Program-made: the position numbers and the translations under genes
NCBI GenBank assembly: GCA_035718275.1
Contig: DASTHI010000025.1
Span: 212,830-276,829, forward strand
Reading direction: 5' to 3'
DNA length: 64,000 nt
Origin: Pseudolabrys sp035718275
Lineage (GTDB): Bacteria; Pseudomonadota; Alphaproteobacteria; Rhizobiales; Xanthobacteraceae
Shown: piece after piece, positions 27,953 through 36,529 of the stretch
Position numbering within the stretch: position 1 is the stretch's first letter
How the letters are laid out: the number at the start of each line of letters is the position of its first letter
Notes under the pieces: generated by a model
What the model saw: only the letters and a program-made list of their open reading frames with translations
Told to the model about the DNA's origin: nothing
Database searches by the model: none

Positions 27953-28596
27953 GTCTCGTCCCTCTCTCTACGGCGAGAATGGGTAATTTGAATTTGAAGC
28001 TTCTCGGCCATCCGCACTAGATCGGCTAGCGAAGCGGCGGCCATCTTTTGCATGACATTCCTCCGATGAATCTGGAGCATGACCTCGCTGATCCCCAACT
28101 CCGCCGCCGCCTGCTTGTTGAGAAGTCCGCTGACCACCAGTGGCAAGACATCTCGCTCGCGGGGGGTTAGCGCCGCGTAGCGCTCCCGAAGTGTCGCCAT
28201 TTCGACGCGATCAACGCGCGCCTGGCGGTCCAGAGCTACCCCGGCTTGGACCGCCTTCATCACGTCGCTGTCGCTGAATGGCTTGGTGAGAAAGTCCACC
28301 GCGCCTTCCTTGATCGCCCGGACAGACGAAGGGATATCACCATGCCCGGTAATGAAAACGATCGGCGGGTGATCCCCATTGGCAATCTGCTTCTGAAATT
28401 CGAGACCATTGATATCTGGAAGTTCTACGTCGAGGATGAGGCTTGCTGGCAAGTCCGGCTTCTTGGCCTGCACGTATTCGCTGGCCGATCTATACGCGAT
28501 CGCCCGCATTCCATGAGACTCGAACAGTTCGGTCAGCGCCTCACAGATGCGAGCATCATCATCGACGATGAAGACGATATAATCGCTGTTCTTCAT
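27949..28596 (-). CDS. FixJ-like response regulator (receiver + LuxR HTH), first of operon
   Basis: A 215-residue regulator. The receiver shows VFIVDDDARICEAL, Asp in SLILDVELPDINGLEF, Thr in VFITGHGDIPSSV and Lys in FLTKPFSDSDV. The helix-turn-helix is LTPRERDVLPLVVSGLLNKQAAAELG ... VMLQIHRRNVMQKM (read in two parts). The ATG overlaps the kinase stop by four bases (ATGA). It resembles the second regulator of the operon in architecture, but the recognition helices differ, so they may control separate targets. Confidence 0.95.
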   Translation of the reverse strand: MKNSDYIVFIVDDDARICEALTELFESHGMRAIAYRSASEYVQAKKPDLPASLILDVELPDINGLEFQKQIANGDHPPIVFITGHGDIPSSVRAIKEGAVDFLTKPFSDSDVMKAVQAGVALDRQARVDRVEMATLRERYAALTPRERDVLPLVVSGLLNKQAAAELGISEVMLQIHRRNVMQKMAAASLADLVRMAEKLQIQITHSRRRERDET

Positions 28597-30929
28597 GACG
28601 CCGCTTTCACGTCAATCGGTAGCGTGAAGGCGAACTTCGCCCCACGCGGCTCATTGTTCTCAACCCATAACCGTCCGCCATGGGATTCGACAATTGAGCG
28701 ACAAATCGCCAAACCCATTCCCATCCCGTTCTCTTTACTTGTGAAGAACGGCTCGAATATTTTCTCCGGGAAAGCAATGCCGGAGCCGAGATCGCTGACC
28801 TGTATCTGAATTACGTCACCAACCCGGTACACCCGTATCCGAAGAACCTTGTCGCCCGAGGTGCCGTCCATCGCATCCACACCATTGCGGATGAGATTCA
28901 CAAAAACCTGTTGAAGCTGAATGCGATCGAAAGCGATGAGAGGAAGATCGTCTTCGAGATCAATTTCCATCCGAACACGGCTCCGCGCCGTCTCTTCGGC
29001 CATGAGATCGCGCGCTTCCGCAATAACCTCCTGGAGAGCCGCGTGGCTTCTTAAGTCGATGGCCTGCTTGAACAGAGCACGGATCCGGCTCACGACATCC
29101 GATGCAGCGTTTGCATCGCGGATAATACGCTCGACGGTCCTTCCCGCGCGTTCCAGATTTGGCGGATCGGTCGCGAGCCAACGCTGGCATGCATGAGAAT
29201 TGGCGACGACGGCTGCAAGCGGCTGATTGACCTCATGGGCGATCGACGCCGACAGTTCAGCGAGGCTTGCGGCCTGACTCGCGCGCGCCACTTTTTCCTG
29301 AGCCAGATGCAGCTCTTCTTCTCTCTCGCGCAGCGCCTCCTGCGCGTGAACCTGATCATCGATGTCGAAGGAAACGGAGTACCATTGGACAATCGTTCCG
29401 CTCTCGTCCCGTACGGGTACCGCCCGCCCATCAACCCAGCGATAGGTGCCATCCGCGCGGCGGATGCGATATTTCATGGCATAAGGTTCGCCGACGGCGA
29501 GAGACTGGTCTACCGTTTTTCTCACGTCGGCCGCATCATCGGGGTGGACAAGAGTGTGCAACGGCGTCGTCGAGCGCCTCATGCCGGGTTCGCCCAAGTC
29601 CGCGACGTCCAGGCCTAAAAAATCGATCAAACGTTTGTTGAAAAAAGTCGGCTCACCGTCGGGCGCTAGGCGCCGGATGTGGACCGGAACAATGTCTACA
29701 AGCTGCGCGAGCTCGCGCTCCCGATCGCGCAATGCACCTTCCGCACGCTTACGTTTGGTCAAATCGAGAATATAGGCGACGCCCTGGCTGGACTCCCCCT
29801 CGAAGCAGGCAGCTCCGATCAGTACAGGCACCCGACTCCCATCTTTCCTGAAGAACTCTTTTTCGCGGGCTTGCATCTTGCCCGTCGTCCTGAGCTCTTC
29901 AGCCTCGAAATGGGCATGCGCGTCCTGCCACTCCGGCGGCGTCATGTCGAACCATCGAAGTCCTGCTTGTAAATCCTCGCGTTCGTACCCGACCATTCCG
30001 AGAAACGCGTCATTGGCGTCGATAAGCCGTCCGTCCAAGTCCCAGATAACAATCCCGATAATGTCCGAATCGACCAGTCTCCGAATCTTGGCTTCTCGTT
30101 CCTCAAGGTCGCTGTAAAGGCGATTCTGATCGTCGACATCGTGACAAAGACCGTACCATTGGATTATTCGCCCGCTCTCATCTCGCATCGGTTGCGCGCG
30201 GCTAGACATCCAGCGATAGATGCCATCGGAACGGCGCAGCCGATACTGCATGGCGAAGCTCTCGCCAGTGACGAGACAGCGCCTAAGAGTAGCTTCAAAA
30301 TCGTTGGCGTCATCTGGATGAACCGCCCCTATGACAGCATCGATCCCGCTCACACCCATTTTGTCCGTCTCGGCGATGTCAAAACCGATGAAGTCAATCA
30401 TTTGCCTGTTGAAAAAAGTTGGTTCACCCTTTGGATTTAGCCGCCAAAGGTGGCTTGGGACCAAATCCACGAACTGCGAAAGCTCCCGCTCGCGATCACG
30501 CAGAGCCGCCTCGGCTTGCTTTTGTTCTTCGATATCAATCGTAGTCCCGTACCAGGCGGTGATTTCGCCTTCGTTATTCCGTGACGGTCGTCCCGAATTA
30601 CGGAACCAACGATAGGCGCCATCGCAGCCTCGAATGCGGTGCTCGGTGTCGTAATGTTCGCCTGTTTGGATGCAATGCCGCCATCGGGCAGCAACGCGGT
30701 CGTAGTCGTCAGGATGAACGACTTGCCGCCAACCGAACTCATCCTCATCTGACAAAAGATCCAGATCGTGTTGCGTCGTCCCGAGGTAAGCGAGAGTGTT
30801 TGGGCTGATATAGGTAAATCTCCCGTCAGGATCGGCCGACCAAGCGAAAGCGGGCATGCTTTCGACGATTTTGAGCGCACGCGCTGCACGAGCCCCGCTT
30901 TCAAGCGCGGAGTTGGAACCTGTTGTCAT
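28593..30929 (-). CDS. Multi-PAS sensor histidine kinase (FixL-like)
   Basis: A soluble kinase of 778 residues with no transmembrane segment. Four PAS domains lie in the first 520 residues (each with a HPDD or equivalent and a W-x-x-x-D linker), then a dimerisation helix with the phospho-acceptor His near 563 (SIAHEVNQPLAAV) and a HATPase domain (NLIRNGVDAM, DLGSGI, GMGMGLAICRSIVE). PAS 2 and PAS 4 look like a duplication: both begin DRERELxQxVDxVPxH and contain GEPTFFN. ATG 30929 with AGGAG is preferred over an in-frame start at 31016. The sensed ligand is unknown; a haem-binding FixL histidine was not identified. Confidence 0.93.
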   Translation of the reverse strand: MTTGSNSALESGARAARALKIVESMPAFAWSADPDGRFTYISPNTLAYLGTTQHDLDLLSDEDEFGWRQVVHPDDYDRVAARWRHCIQTGEHYDTEHRIRGCDGAYRWFRNSGRPSRNNEGEITAWYGTTIDIEEQKQAEAALRDRERELSQFVDLVPSHLWRLNPKGEPTFFNRQMIDFIGFDIAETDKMGVSGIDAVIGAVHPDDANDFEATLRRCLVTGESFAMQYRLRRSDGIYRWMSSRAQPMRDESGRIIQWYGLCHDVDDQNRLYSDLEEREAKIRRLVDSDIIGIVIWDLDGRLIDANDAFLGMVGYEREDLQAGLRWFDMTPPEWQDAHAHFEAEELRTTGKMQAREKEFFRKDGSRVPVLIGAACFEGESSQGVAYILDLTKRKRAEGALRDRERELAQLVDIVPVHIRRLAPDGEPTFFNKRLIDFLGLDVADLGEPGMRRSTTPLHTLVHPDDAADVRKTVDQSLAVGEPYAMKYRIRRADGTYRWVDGRAVPVRDESGTIVQWYSVSFDIDDQVHAQEALREREEELHLAQEKVARASQAASLAELSASIAHEVNQPLAAVVANSHACQRWLATDPPNLERAGRTVERIIRDANAASDVVSRIRALFKQAIDLRSHAALQEVIAEARDLMAEETARSRVRMEIDLEDDLPLIAFDRIQLQQVFVNLIRNGVDAMDGTSGDKVLRIRVYRVGDVIQIQVSDLGSGIAFPEKIFEPFFTSKENGMGMGLAICRSIVESHGGRLWVENNEPRGAKFAFTLPIDVKAAS

Positions 30930-31440
30930 TGGCTGCTCCTGTCGAGGCGGGTCTCGTTCTGCGGCCCCGCAGTTCAGCCTAGCACTCTGGTCGGCGCTCC
31001 GGCTTTGCCAGTACATGCCACACGGTAACGAGCGGTCGATTGCCCGACATCCTATGGAAATCCATACGGGCGACAGCTGGCCATTGGCCCAAAGTCTAGC
31101 GAATACGGAGCCAGTTAGGTCTAGCTCTCACCTGCTGTTTTTGAGAAAGCGCAAAATCTCTTTAGCAACGAGGCAACAGCCTGTCGGTTGCAGTGCGCCC
31201 AACCCCACATCGCGAGCCGCGTCCAGCTGGCGAGAGTCTCGTTTCGCGCACCGCCTGGTAAAATGGGAGTTTGCCTAGTTTCCAAAACGCGGCCGAAGGA
31301 CGAGCACGACACGAACAGCGTGGAGTGAGCGCAAATTCGGATTTAGATTGAGGATTGCTTGGAATGGGCGTTAATAGGCCCGAAGTGCGAGATATCGAGA
31401 CCATTAAAAACACCCAAGTTGTCAGCTGGAGGAGATTAGC
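30930..31440. other. Divergent intergenic region
   Basis: This spacer of 511 bases separates the kinase operon from the PEP-mutase-like gene and must carry both promoters. No gene, strong hairpin or recognisable operator was found in it. Confidence 0.5.
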
Positions 31441-32268
31441 ATGCCCTTCACTCAGCTCGACAAAGGCAATGCGTTCCGCGCGCTCCATCAAGGACCGCGA
31501 GCCTTTATCGTCGCCAACGCCTGGGATGCCGGATCGGCGCGCATTCTGGCAGGCCTTGGTTTTCCCGCCATCGGCACATCGAGTTGGGCATCGGGGAACG
31601 TTTACGGCAAACGCGACCATGGGATTAGCCGCCGGGAGGCGCTGGCGCACGCCCGTGCCATCGCCGACGCCACGGAGCTTCCCGTCTCGGCCGATCTCGA
31701 GAACGGGTTCGGTACCACGCTGGCAGAGGTCGCCGAAACATACCGTCAGGCTGCCACTGCGGGGCTTGTCGGCGCATCAATCGAGGATGCAACTCATGGA
31801 CCAGACAAGGACACGCTGTTCGATATCGGCGAAGCGGCCGAGCGCGTCGCGGCAGCAACCGAAGCAACCCGCCAGCTTGGATTTCCGTTCCTGCTGACCG
31901 CTCGCGCTGATGGCTTCCTTCACGGCCATACCAATCTCGACGACGCGATCCGCCGTTTGCAAGCCTACGAAAAGGCAGGCGCCGACGTATTAATGGCGCC
32001 TGGCTTGCCGGACCTCATGTCGGTGAAGGCAGTCTGCGCCGAGATCAGCAAGCCGTTCAACTTCATGGTTGGGATCCCCGGCAAATCGTTTTGCGTCCCG
32101 GAGCTTGAGGCGGTCGGCGTACGCCGGATCAGCCTTGCCAGCTCGCTTTACAGCGCTGCGATGAGCGGGCTCATTACGGCAGCACGGGAGACGCAGGATA
32201 AGGGGACGTTTGCCTACGTTGGCAGCTCGCTGCCGTGTTGGGAGCTTGACAGATACATGCTGGGCTGA
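31441..32268 (+). CDS. Isocitrate lyase/PEP mutase superfamily protein
   Basis: A 275-residue TIM-barrel protein of the carboxyphosphonoenolpyruvate mutase/isocitrate lyase superfamily. Family marks are IVANAWDAGSARILAGLGF and SADLENGFG at the metal site, followed by GASIEDATHG and LLTARADGFLHGH. The KKCGH lyase motif of true isocitrate lyase is not present. The family includes C-C and P-C bond lyases and oxaloacetate-type lyases; substrate is not predictable. GGAGGA precedes ATG 31441. It is a single-gene unit downstream of the kinase operon's divergent promoter. Confidence 0.88.
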   Translation: MPFTQLDKGNAFRALHQGPRAFIVANAWDAGSARILAGLGFPAIGTSSWASGNVYGKRDHGISRREALAHARAIADATELPVSADLENGFGTTLAEVAETYRQAATAGLVGASIEDATHGPDKDTLFDIGEAAERVAAATEATRQLGFPFLLTARADGFLHGHTNLDDAIRRLQAYEKAGADVLMAPGLPDLMSVKAVCAEISKPFNFMVGIPGKSFCVPELEAVGVRRISLASSLYSAAMSGLITAARETQDKGTFAYVGSSLPCWELDRYMLG

Positions 32269-32643
32269 AGGTTTTCGTTTGCCGCCTTCTCGCGCGTTCT
32301 GATCCTTCGTTCTGATCCTTATTGCGTCAAAGGCATGCTGGTGGCGGCGCGGAATTGAAGATTTGGTTCCCCGCCCGGCCAATCATTTAGATTTTCCGCC
32401 AAAATTTCATGAACGCGGAACGACTTTGACTCGCGCGATCATCGGAGAGACCGCGAGCTCCTGATTGAGATTTGTGCGCCCTTTGCCCGCGGTGCAAATC
32501 TGCGCTTCGTCTCTCCCGTGGGTCTAATGCTCCCTACACTTTCGCATCATATGACAGATGCTCCCGTCGAATAGGTTTTCCCTACAGAGCGACGCATTCT
32601 CTCTGTGCTGACGAATTCCTCGCCAACACAGGAGGACAATTCC
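32269..32643. other. Intergenic region with a short direct repeat
   Basis: No gene is supported. A 13-base direct repeat CGTTCTGATCCTT occurs twice back to back at 32295-32320. The rest, up to the ribosome site of the hydrolase gene, shows no clear element. Confidence 0.45.
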
Positions 32644-33621
32644 GTGAAAGAGAACGCCTATTCCGCTGCTGATGCATCGCGCCGCGATGTTCTGCTCGGC
32701 GGGTTGATGGCAACCGTCGCGGCTGGAATTCCACCGACCGCACTTGCCCAGACGTCTTCTCATGCAAGTAAAGGAAATCAGACAATGGACACGATCACCA
32801 CCAAGGACGGGACCGAGATCTACTTCAAGGATTGGGGCCCCAAGAGCGCCCAGCCGATCGTCTTTCACCATGGATGGCCATTGAGCGCCGACGATTGGGA
32901 TGCGCAGATGCTCTATTTTCTCGGCAAGGGCTATCGCGTTATTGCCCATGATCGACGCGGGCATGGGCGCTCGGCACAGGTGAGCGATGGTCACGATATG
33001 GACCACTATGCCGCTGACGCTTCGGCCGTGGTCGAACATCTCGACCTGAGAAACACCGTCCATATCGGTCACTCCACCGGAGGCGGCGAAGCGACCCATT
33101 ACGTCGCGCGACATGGCGAGCCCCAGGGTCGCGTCGCCAAGCTCGTGCTGGTCGGCGCTGTGCCACCAATCATGGTGAAGACGCCAGCCAATCCGGGGGG
33201 CCAACCGATCGAGGTGTTCGACGGCGCACGCAAGGCGCTCGCAGACAACCGAGCGCAGTTTTATCTCGATTTTGCCAGCGGCCCTTTCTACAGCTTCAAC
33301 CGGCCGGGTACGAAGCCAATCCCAGGCGTCATCCAAAATTGGTGGCGGCAGGCCATGATGGGGAGCTCCAAGGCACAGTACGACGGCATCAAGGCGTTCT
33401 CGGAGACCGATTTCACCGACGACCTAAAAAGCATCAACGTGCCGACACTCGTGATGCATGGCGAGGACGACCAGGTCGTGCCGGTCGCGGACTCGGCACC
33501 GCTCTCGGCGAAGCTCCTGAAAAAGAGCACTCTCAAGATCTATGAGAAATTCCCCCACGGCATGTGCACGACCCACGCCGAGGTGGTGAACCCCGCATTA
33601 CTTGCCTTCATCGCGGACTAG
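32644..33621 (+). CDS. Exported alpha/beta hydrolase (non-haem chloroperoxidase-like)
   Basis: A serine hydrolase of 325 residues. The catalytic triad is visible: nucleophile Ser in GHSTGGGEA, Asp in HGEDDQVVP and His in FPHGMC; the oxyanion region is HHGWPLSADDW. This is the pattern of cofactor-free haloperoxidases/esterases. GTG 32644 with AGGAGG adds a twin-arginine-like leader (SRRDVLLGGLMATVAAG ... ALAQ). An internal ATG at 32785 with its own AAGGAA box would give the usual cytoplasmic form (MDTITTKDGTEIYFKDWG), so two products are possible. Confidence 0.88.
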   Translation: MKENAYSAADASRRDVLLGGLMATVAAGIPPTALAQTSSHASKGNQTMDTITTKDGTEIYFKDWGPKSAQPIVFHHGWPLSADDWDAQMLYFLGKGYRVIAHDRRGHGRSAQVSDGHDMDHYAADASAVVEHLDLRNTVHIGHSTGGGEATHYVARHGEPQGRVAKLVLVGAVPPIMVKTPANPGGQPIEVFDGARKALADNRAQFYLDFASGPFYSFNRPGTKPIPGVIQNWWRQAMMGSSKAQYDGIKAFSETDFTDDLKSINVPTLVMHGEDDQVVPVADSAPLSAKLLKKSTLKIYEKFPHGMCTTHAEVVNPALLAFIAD

Positions 33622-33784
33622 CCAGATGTCACGGGCAAACCGCCGACTCCAGGTGTCGGCGGTCCCCATCCATCTGATCCGCGGGCACAGACTATCAGAC
33701 GATCCCACGTGGCGCGGCTGTCGGTCATGCTCGAAGTCGACAGCACAGAAACCGTTCTTGAAGAAAGGCGTCTGGAGGACAACC

Positions 33785-34438
33785 ATGGACGCAGTATCAA
33801 CAGACAACCAAATGCTCGCCGGGATTAAGATCCCCGAATCGCCAATCATTGACCATGCGCTCGAATATGCGCGGGAAAAGTGCGAGCCTTACCTGTTCAA
33901 TCATGTTGTCCGCTCATGGCTCTTTGCCGCGCGGATCGGACAAGTCAAAGACATCGAATATGATGCCGAAGTCGTAGCCGTCGGAACTCTGTTACACGAC
34001 ATCACGCTCAACGAGCACTTTACCGGTCCACGGCGTTTCGAAGTCGAAGCAGCGGATCTTGCGCGGAGCTTCGCAAAGGATATCGGATTCGACAGGCGTC
34101 GGGCTCAATTAATCTGGGACAGCGTCGCGCTGAACTCCACGCCTTCGATAGGCCTCTACAAGGAGACCGAGGTCGCGCTGTGTACGACCGGCATTTGTCT
34201 AGATGTTGTAGGTCTGCAGTATGACGTCGTGCCGGCAAACGAACTCAGAAAAATAATCGCCGCGTTTCCTCGGCTTCAAATGAAATCACGGATGACCCGC
34301 TGCTTTTGCGGTATTGCGCGGTCTCACCCCGAAACGACCTACGACAATTTCGTTCGCGATTTTGGAGAACGCTTTATCCCAGGGTACAAGGCCCCCTCCA
34401 CCGTCGATCTTGTGATGCACGCTCCATTCGCCGAGTAG
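33785..34438 (+). CDS. HD-domain phosphohydrolase-like protein
   Basis: A 217-residue protein with the HD metal-binding pattern: His in FNHVVRSWLFA, the His-Asp pair in LLHDITLNEHF and a later Asp. The layout is like small HD proteins annotated as cyanamide hydratase-like or metal-dependent phosphohydrolases. GGAGGA is six bases before ATG 33785; the frame further upstream is not supported. It follows the hydrolase after 163 bases and precedes the NmrA-like gene by 21 bases. Confidence 0.82.
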   Translation: MDAVSTDNQMLAGIKIPESPIIDHALEYAREKCEPYLFNHVVRSWLFAARIGQVKDIEYDAEVVAVGTLLHDITLNEHFTGPRRFEVEAADLARSFAKDIGFDRRRAQLIWDSVALNSTPSIGLYKETEVALCTTGICLDVVGLQYDVVPANELRKIIAAFPRLQMKSRMTRCFCGIARSHPETTYDNFVRDFGERFIPGYKAPSTVDLVMHAPFAE

Positions 34439-34459
34439 AGCGGAGTCGGAACCGCAGGC

Positions 34460-35215
34460 ATGCGAATCGTAGTCATCGGCGGACACGGATTCATTGGTAC
34501 AAGGCTGGTTAGCATCCTGCGTGCCAACGGTCATGACGTTATCGCTGCATCGCGTTCGTACGGCGTCGATGCCGTCACTGGCGAGGGGGTAAGTGAAGCG
34601 GTTGCCGGCGCCCAGGTGGTCGTTGATGTCGCGGAATCGCCCCTGATCGACGACCCGGCGGTGCACGAATTCTTCGTTAAGGAGTCCAGGAACGTGCTTG
34701 GCGCGGAGAAGGTCGCGCGCGTGCGCCACCACGTTGCTCTGTCGCTCGTCGGGGTCGATCGGGTGAGAGATAGCCCTTATTTTTACGCAAAAGCAGCGCA
34801 GGAAGTACTCATCGCCGGCTCCTCTATTCCCTACACGATCGTTCGATCGACGCAGTTCTTCGAATTCATGGAGAGGATCATACAATTGGCCGCGGATGGT
34901 GATGCTATTCGGGTGCCGCCTGCACTGATCCAGCCCGTGGCTCCCGACGACGTGGCTGAGGTGCTCGCTGAGATCGCCGTTGCCTCGCCTCTGAACGGAA
35001 CGATCGAACTCGCCGGACCTGAAAGAATTTGTCTCAATGAACTGGCTCGATTGATCCTGAGCGCACACGAAGATCCGCGGGACATAATAGCCGATCCGGG
35101 TGCAAACTTTTTTGGCGCCCGGTTGGACCCTCAGTCGCTTATCCCTGGCGCCAACCCGCGGATCGGCCCCAGCACTGTGCGGGACTGGCTCAGGCAATTC
35201 ATGACTGCCGACTGA
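34460..35215 (+). CDS. NmrA-like NAD(P)-binding protein, copy 1
   Basis: An atypical short-chain dehydrogenase of 251 residues. The Rossmann motif is VVIGGHGFIGTRLV. The usual Tyr-x-x-x-Lys catalytic pair is only partly suggested by SPYFYAKAAQE, and the C-terminal half has the NmrA-type segment PYTIVRSTQFFEFMERI and SPLNGTIELAGPE. It may be a redox or NAD(P)-sensing protein. It closely resembles the gene at 38084-38875 in length, motifs and order; it follows the HD gene by 21 bases. Confidence 0.85.
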   Translation: MRIVVIGGHGFIGTRLVSILRANGHDVIAASRSYGVDAVTGEGVSEAVAGAQVVVDVAESPLIDDPAVHEFFVKESRNVLGAEKVARVRHHVALSLVGVDRVRDSPYFYAKAAQEVLIAGSSIPYTIVRSTQFFEFMERIIQLAADGDAIRVPPALIQPVAPDDVAEVLAEIAVASPLNGTIELAGPERICLNELARLILSAHEDPRDIIADPGANFFGARLDPQSLIPGANPRIGPSTVRDWLRQFMTAD

Positions 35216-35233
35216 ACGCGTCGCTACGAAAGC

Positions 35234-35671
35234 CTATTGGTAACCAACGCCGGCAACGTAGTTGATAAGCAGCTGCTCCTGGTACTCCTCCTGCTCGAAC
35301 AGCACTTTGAGCGCATCACGGATATCGAGGACGCCAACCGGGACCAATTCTGCGCTAAGCACCGGCATGTTCTGGAGATTTTGCCCCGCCATTCTTTGCC
35401 AGGTGGCATAGAGGTCATCCTCACGACGGCACGAGCGCACATTCCGGCTCATCAGATTTGCAATGGACGTGTCTGTCACCCCTACATCCGCCAGATGGCG
35501 CACGATATCGGATTTGCTCACGACGCCTGCGGTTCTCCTGTTCTCGTCGCACACGACGAGAAGTCCAATACGAGTATTAGAAAGCGCGAGAGCCCCGGTC
35601 CGCAGTGTCGCGTCGACGGGTATCACCGCGAGACGAGTTGAAGTTATGAGACCTAAGCTATCTACCCGCAT
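35234..35671 (-). CDS. CBS-domain pair protein
   Basis: A 145-residue protein made of two CBS motifs (VIPVDATLRTGALALSNT ... GVVSKSDIVRHL, and SCRREDDLYATWQRMAGQ ... GVLDIRDALKVL). Such free-standing pairs bind adenosine nucleotides and regulate partner enzymes or channels. ATG 35671 has AAAGGAG upstream; the longer frame is not supported. It is convergent with the NmrA-like gene. Confidence 0.9.
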   Translation of the reverse strand: MRVDSLGLITSTRLAVIPVDATLRTGALALSNTRIGLLVVCDENRRTAGVVSKSDIVRHLADVGVTDTSIANLMSRNVRSCRREDDLYATWQRMAGQNLQNMPVLSAELVPVGVLDIRDALKVLFEQEEYQEQLLINYVAGVGYQ

Positions 35672-35965
35672 GCGCGCTCCTTTCACTTGCCTGGCGGCGC
35701 CCAGGCGGCAAATGGCTGCCCGCGTCCCATTCATCGGATTGTCGTAATTCGCGTTGCGTTTGCGCATGCTCGAGAATGCATGGCAAGACAAGATCGCACC
35801 ATCGTCTGCAAGGATTTGCACTCCGGCACTGAGAGTACAGATCACCCTATTCCCCAGTGTAGCCCTGACTCTCCTCCGATCCAATCGACTGTCGGCCCGC
35901 TCTCTCATAGCGTCCGCGGCACTACTTCGTGACCGACACATGTCCTCAACAAATGGGAGCAGGCC

Positions 35966-36484
35966 ATGCCGCAGACGAAACCAAATTACGCAGCTACGCT
36001 TTCCACGAACCAGCAGACGTATCCCGGCAGCACGGGTTTCATTAATTTCTGCGCCGCTTTGCTTCTCGTCGGGTCCGTCGCTGCGGCATCCGCCGAAGAA
36101 AACACTAAAGCGACTACCGTCTTCGCCAATCCAGCATCGTGCGCAAATCCATCGACGTTCGATATCGCCACCCTGCCACCGCTCACATCCATTGACGCCG
36201 ACACGGACATCACGGTCTTTCTTCACGACGGGGTGCCGGCTGGATTGCGTCTTGCCGCCCTTCGGCACGCTTGGTCATCTGATCCAGCGATCCGCAACTT
36301 CATAGGCCTGCAGGAGAGCGACTGGGATTTTAATGAGCCGAGAACAATTTTGGGCTTCGGCGACATCGGTCCCGAGACCGATGTGGCAAAAATGGTGGCG
36401 CAAATCTTCGGCAATGCTCCCCAGGTCGTAGCCCGCGCGCCCGAGCGTCAGCCGATTGTGCGCGTAATGCTCCGCCTTTTTTAA
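35966..36484 (+). CDS. Exported DUF3306-like protein
   Basis: A 172-residue protein with a membrane or signal segment (FINFCAALLLVGSVAAASA) and a C-terminal region matching the DUF3306 pattern: LPPLTSIDADTDITVFL, GVPAGLRLAALRHAWSSDP and FIGLQESDWDFNEP. DUF3306 proteins are usually found with formate dehydrogenase or related redox genes. Here the gene lies 45 bases before an orphan cytochrome b gene, probably in the same transcript. GGGAG precedes the ATG. A role in assembling or partnering the cytochrome is inference. Confidence 0.78.
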   Translation: MPQTKPNYAATLSTNQQTYPGSTGFINFCAALLLVGSVAAASAEENTKATTVFANPASCANPSTFDIATLPPLTSIDADTDITVFLHDGVPAGLRLAALRHAWSSDPAIRNFIGLQESDWDFNEPRTILGFGDIGPETDVAKMVAQIFGNAPQVVARAPERQPIVRVMLRLF

Positions 36485-36529
36485 ATTCAATTGAGCGCGG
36501 CCGATACGGCATCACGCCAGGAGTGGATC

